A stretch of DNA of 64,000 bases from Longimicrobiales bacterium (GTDB taxonomy: Bacteria > Gemmatimonadota > Gemmatimonadetes > Longimicrobiales > RSA9): positions 1-64,000 of the forward strand of contig DATHUY010000053.1 in assembly GCA_035461765.1 (NCBI GenBank). Direction: 5' to 3'. Positions 61,992-64,000 of this stretch are shown here, piece after piece. Made by a program: the position numbers and the translations under genes. The notes under the pieces were generated by a model. That model was not told the origin of the DNA. It did no database searches and saw only the letters and a program-made list of their open reading frames with translations. Positions within the stretch are counted from its first letter, which is position 1. Each line of letters starts with the position of its first letter.

Positions 61992-64000
61992 ATGCGTAGC
62001 AAAGTGCTGTCCCTGCTGTCCGTGGTGGCTCTTACCGCCCTCGCCGCCTGCAAAGACGGTGATCCGACGTCGATCGACGAACGCACCGGCGCGGTGGCCG
62101 GCGGCGCGTTCATCGACCGTGACCTCAATGGCGCATTCACCGCCGGTGACGCTCCCGCGGGCGGCGTCGTTGTCGGCCTGCTCCTGGAGGCGACCGGTGA
62201 CACCATGGAAACGGCGATCACGGAAGCGGATGGCTCCTTCCTGATCGATCGGGTGGCGATCGGGCAGTATCGGCTCGTCGCCCGGCGCGGCGCGACGCTC
62301 GGCGATACGGTCGAGGTGCTTGCCATAAGCAATGCCACCTTCTCCGTGACGGCGGCGGACACGGTCGTGCGCGTGATTCCGCTCGGGTATCCCACGGTCA
62401 CCGTGGCCGCCGCCCGCGCTCTGCCTGCCGGCCGCCGCGTCATGGTCACGGGCATCGCGCTCAACACCTGGACCGCGTTTGCCGATTCGACCGTGCACCT
62501 GCGCGACGCGTCCGGATCCATCCGCGCTGTGCGCACATCGCCCTCACCGCTCCAGGCGGGTGACAGCATCCGGATCTTCGGCACCACCGCGCTCGACAAC
62601 GGGCAGGCCGTCCTGGCCGATGCCTCCGTGCGCCTGCTGTCCCCGGCCGTCGGCGTTCCCGCGCCCGACTCCGTGGGAACCGGCGTTGCCGCAACGGCCG
62701 ATGGCGGCGCTCGCGCCGATGGTCAGGTCCGCATCGCGGGCGCGACGATCCTCGACACCACTTCGGTCGCGGGTGACCGGGTGCTGGGCGTCGACGACGG
62801 ATCCGGCCGCCTCGAGGTGGTCCTCGACCGCAATGTGCAGTTCGACGCCGGCCCCTGGGTGCCCGGCGCCAGATTTCATGGCTCCGGCGTGCTGGTGCCG
62901 GATACTGCGGGCGGCTGGCAGCTGAAGCCCCGCCACCGCACGGAGGCCTCCGTCACGTTCCCCAGCATGACCATCGCCGCCGCGCGCGCCACCACTGCGG
63001 GTCTGCGGGTCGTCGTCGAAGGGATTGCTCTGAACGGCTGGTTCGCGTTCGCCGACTCCACCGTACATATCGCCGACGCGACGGGCGCGATCCGGGGCGT
63101 CAGGGTGCTGGGCTTCGTCGGCCCCGGTGACTCGATCCGACTCAGCGGTACCGTGGCCACGCGCAACGGTCAGCCCGTGCTCTCGAATGCTACCGTTGCC
63201 CTCCTGAGCGCCGCGGTCGGACTGCCGGCTCTCGATTCGGTGTCCACCTCCACCGCCGCTTCCGCGCAGGGCGGCGTTCGCGATGCGGGCCAGGTCCGCA
63301 TCGGCGGGTCCATCACGGGCACGCAGAACCTCCCGAGCGGCGATGTCATCCTCACCGTCAATGACGGCTCCGGCGCCGTGCAGGTCCTCTTCGACAGGGA
63401 CATCGCCTTCAACCCGGGGCCGTACCAGCCCGGTGCACTGCTGCGCGCATCGGGCGTGCTCGTCCCGACCGGAACCGGGACCTGGCAGCTCAAGCCACGC
63501 AGCCGCGATGACGCCACCGCGTTCTACCCGACCGTCACCGTCGCGGGCGCGCGCGCGCTCCAGCCCGGTCAGACCGCGTACGTCGCGGGGATGGCGCTCA
63601 ACGGCACGAACACGTTTGGCGACAGCACCGTGCACGTGCAGGATGCTTCCGGGGCCATCCGCTTCACCACGGTCCCCGGCGCGCCCCCGATCCTGGCCGG
63701 GTACGCCGTCACGATCCTCGGCACGGCCGGTGTCCTCAACGGCACCCCGATCATGAGAGCGTCATCGGTCTCGCAGGTGAGCGTGGGAACACTCCCCGCC
63801 CCGGATTCAGTCTCCACCGCCACGGCCGCTTCCGCCCAGGGCGGCACCCGGGACGCCGGCCAGGTGGCGGTTTCCGGAACCATCGTGGCCGCCGTCACCG
63901 TGGGCAGCGACATCCTCCTGGCCATCACGGACGGGACCGGCACCCTCGAGGTGGTGCTCGATGCGGCGGTGGGATTCAACAGCGCCGCGTATCAGGTCGG
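61992..64000 (+). CDS. Repeat lipoprotein, cut by right edge (at least 669 residues)
   Basis: The frame is open from ATG 61992 to the window end, which I checked codon by codon. The signal MRSKVLSLLSVVALTALAAC has a lipobox ending at C20. A Cna-B/SdrD_B-like domain follows (AFIDRDLNGAFTAGD, ADGSFLIDRVAIGQYRL). Then three repeats of about 190 residues begin (62391, 62961, 63528), each with a first half (AFADSTVH-type strand, DASGAIR) and a second half (GQVRIAG, EVVLDR, WQLKPR). The pattern suggests tandem OB-fold- or Ig-like modules. It should be exported and anchored at the outer membrane. Its spacing after the barrel gene, four bases, makes a pair likely. Confidence 0.75.
   Translation, partial: MRSKVLSLLSVVALTALAACKDGDPTSIDERTGAVAGGAFIDRDLNGAFTAGDAPAGGVVVGLLLEATGDTMETAITEADGSFLIDRVAIGQYRLVARRGATLGDTVEVLAISNATFSVTAADTVVRVIPLGYPTVTVAAARALPAGRRVMVTGIALNTWTAFADSTVHLRDASGSIRAVRTSPSPLQAGDSIRIFGTTALDNGQAVLADASVRLLSPAVGVPAPDSVGTGVAATADGGARADGQVRIAGATILDTTSVAGDRVLGVDDGSGRLEVVLDRNVQFDAGPWVPGARFHGSGVLVPDTAGGWQLKPRHRTEASVTFPSMTIAAARATTAGLRVVVEGIALNGWFAFADSTVHIADATGAIRGVRVLGFVGPGDSIRLSGTVATRNGQPVLSNATVALLSAAVGLPALDSVSTSTAASAQGGVRDAGQVRIGGSITGTQNLPSGDVILTVNDGSGAVQVLFDRDIAFNPGPYQPGALLRASGVLVPTGTGTWQLKPRSRDDATAFYPTVTVAGARALQPGQTAYVAGMALNGTNTFGDSTVHVQDASGAIRFTTVPGAPPILAGYAVTILGTAGVLNGTPIMRASSVSQVSVGTLPAPDSVSTATAASAQGGTRDAGQVAVSGTIVAAVTVGSDILLAITDGTGTLEVVLDAAVGFNSAAYQV
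62391..62960 (+). repeat. Repeat module 1 of the lipoprotein
   Basis: 190 codons, from PTVTVAAARAL to the conserved WQLKPRHR region. The first half contains GIALNTWTAFADSTVHLRDA, the second QVRIAGATILDTTSV and EVVLDRNVQFDAGP. It is the least matched of the three but clearly homologous. Confidence 0.7.
62961..63527 (+). repeat. Repeat module 2 of the lipoprotein
   Basis: 189 codons, starting PSMTIAAARATTAG. It shows GIALNGWFAFADSTVHIADA, then STAASAQGGVRDAGQVRIGG, VLFDRDIAFNPGPYQPG and WQLKPRSR, aligning with modules 1 and 3. Confidence 0.75.
63528..64000 (+). repeat. Repeat module 3 of the lipoprotein (partial)
   Basis: At least 157 codons, starting PTVTVAGARALQPGQ, with GMALNGTNTFGDSTVHVQDA, STATAASAQGGTRDAGQVAV and EVVLDAAVGFNSAAYQV at the edge. 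The module is cut by the window end. Confidence 0.72.

Noticed and set aside
1-64000. CRISPR array, tRNA or rRNA genes, or insertion sequences
   Set aside because: No evenly spaced short repeats, cloverleaf-like clusters, rRNA-like segments or transposase motifs were noticed on reading.

Overview
The window is high-GC DNA (about two thirds G+C by eye) carrying a very large surface-polysaccharide locus. It is densely packed: most neighbouring genes overlap in ATGA or GTGA style or lie under 20 bases apart. At the right end, a receptor-like outer-membrane protein with a carboxypeptidase-regulatory N-terminal domain and repeat-rich lipoproteins point to a Gram-negative didermic bacterium. The overall style (Big_2-type lipoprotein, bi-domain oxidoreductase, CDP-sugar genes, FemAB and deacetylase genes of the exosortase-associated types) is compatible with Gemmatimonadota. 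That placement is inferred from style and is not proven.

Layout. (1) 1-12760, plus strand, one long operon: flippase-like membrane protein (cut by the left edge), a sulfatase-fold membrane enzyme, methyltransferase, DegT-type aminotransferase, FemAB-type acyltransferase, polysaccharide deacetylase, bi-domain oxidoreductase, a large soluble protein with an all-helical look, and AsnB-type amidotransferase. (2) 12889-16470: two tandem related small membrane proteins, a PHP-domain protein on the opposite strand, and a large GT-C-like membrane protein. (3) 16475-24814, minus strand: second sulfatase-fold enzyme, a secreted lipoprotein glycosidase, and a five-gene sugar and glycosyltransferase operon. 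(4) 25012-40689, plus strand: GT-C-like protein and third sulfatase-fold enzyme, then glycosyltransferases, epimerases, GMC oxidoreductase, Gfo/Idh oxidoreductase and methyltransferases. (5) 40667-57944, minus strand: methyltransferase, Wzx-type flippase, second LPG-synthase-type flippase-like protein, GT2, GT39, FAD enzyme, the rfbF/rfbG/C-methyltransferase CDP-sugar set, GT2, epimerase, GT4, and then a second aminotransferase/FemAB/deacetylase trio. (6) 58123-64000: low-molecular-weight tyrosine phosphatase, a TonB-receptor-like barrel, and a repeat lipoprotein cut by the right edge.

How it fits together. Nucleotide-sugar genes (CDP-glucose branch, several SDR epimerases, Gfo/Idh enzymes, two DegT aminotransferases) would make modified and amino sugars. 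GT2 and GT4 enzymes and polyprenyl-phosphate-type GT2s assemble them, GT-C-like membrane proteins may add residues outside the membrane, and a Wzx-type flippase exports. Deacetylases, FemAB proteins, methyltransferases and three threonine-nucleophile sulfatase-fold enzymes would decorate the product. An LMW tyrosine phosphatase suggests phosphotyrosine control. No polysaccharide co-polymerase, outer-membrane export channel, initiating phosphoglycosyltransferase or exosortase was recognised inside the window.

The most unusual points are the repeated trio of aminotransferase, FemAB and deacetylase genes at the two ends, the three paralogous sulfatase-fold proteins with threonine in place of the formylglycine precursor, the long rfbF/rfbG overlap, and the repeat lipoprotein paired with the receptor-like barrel.
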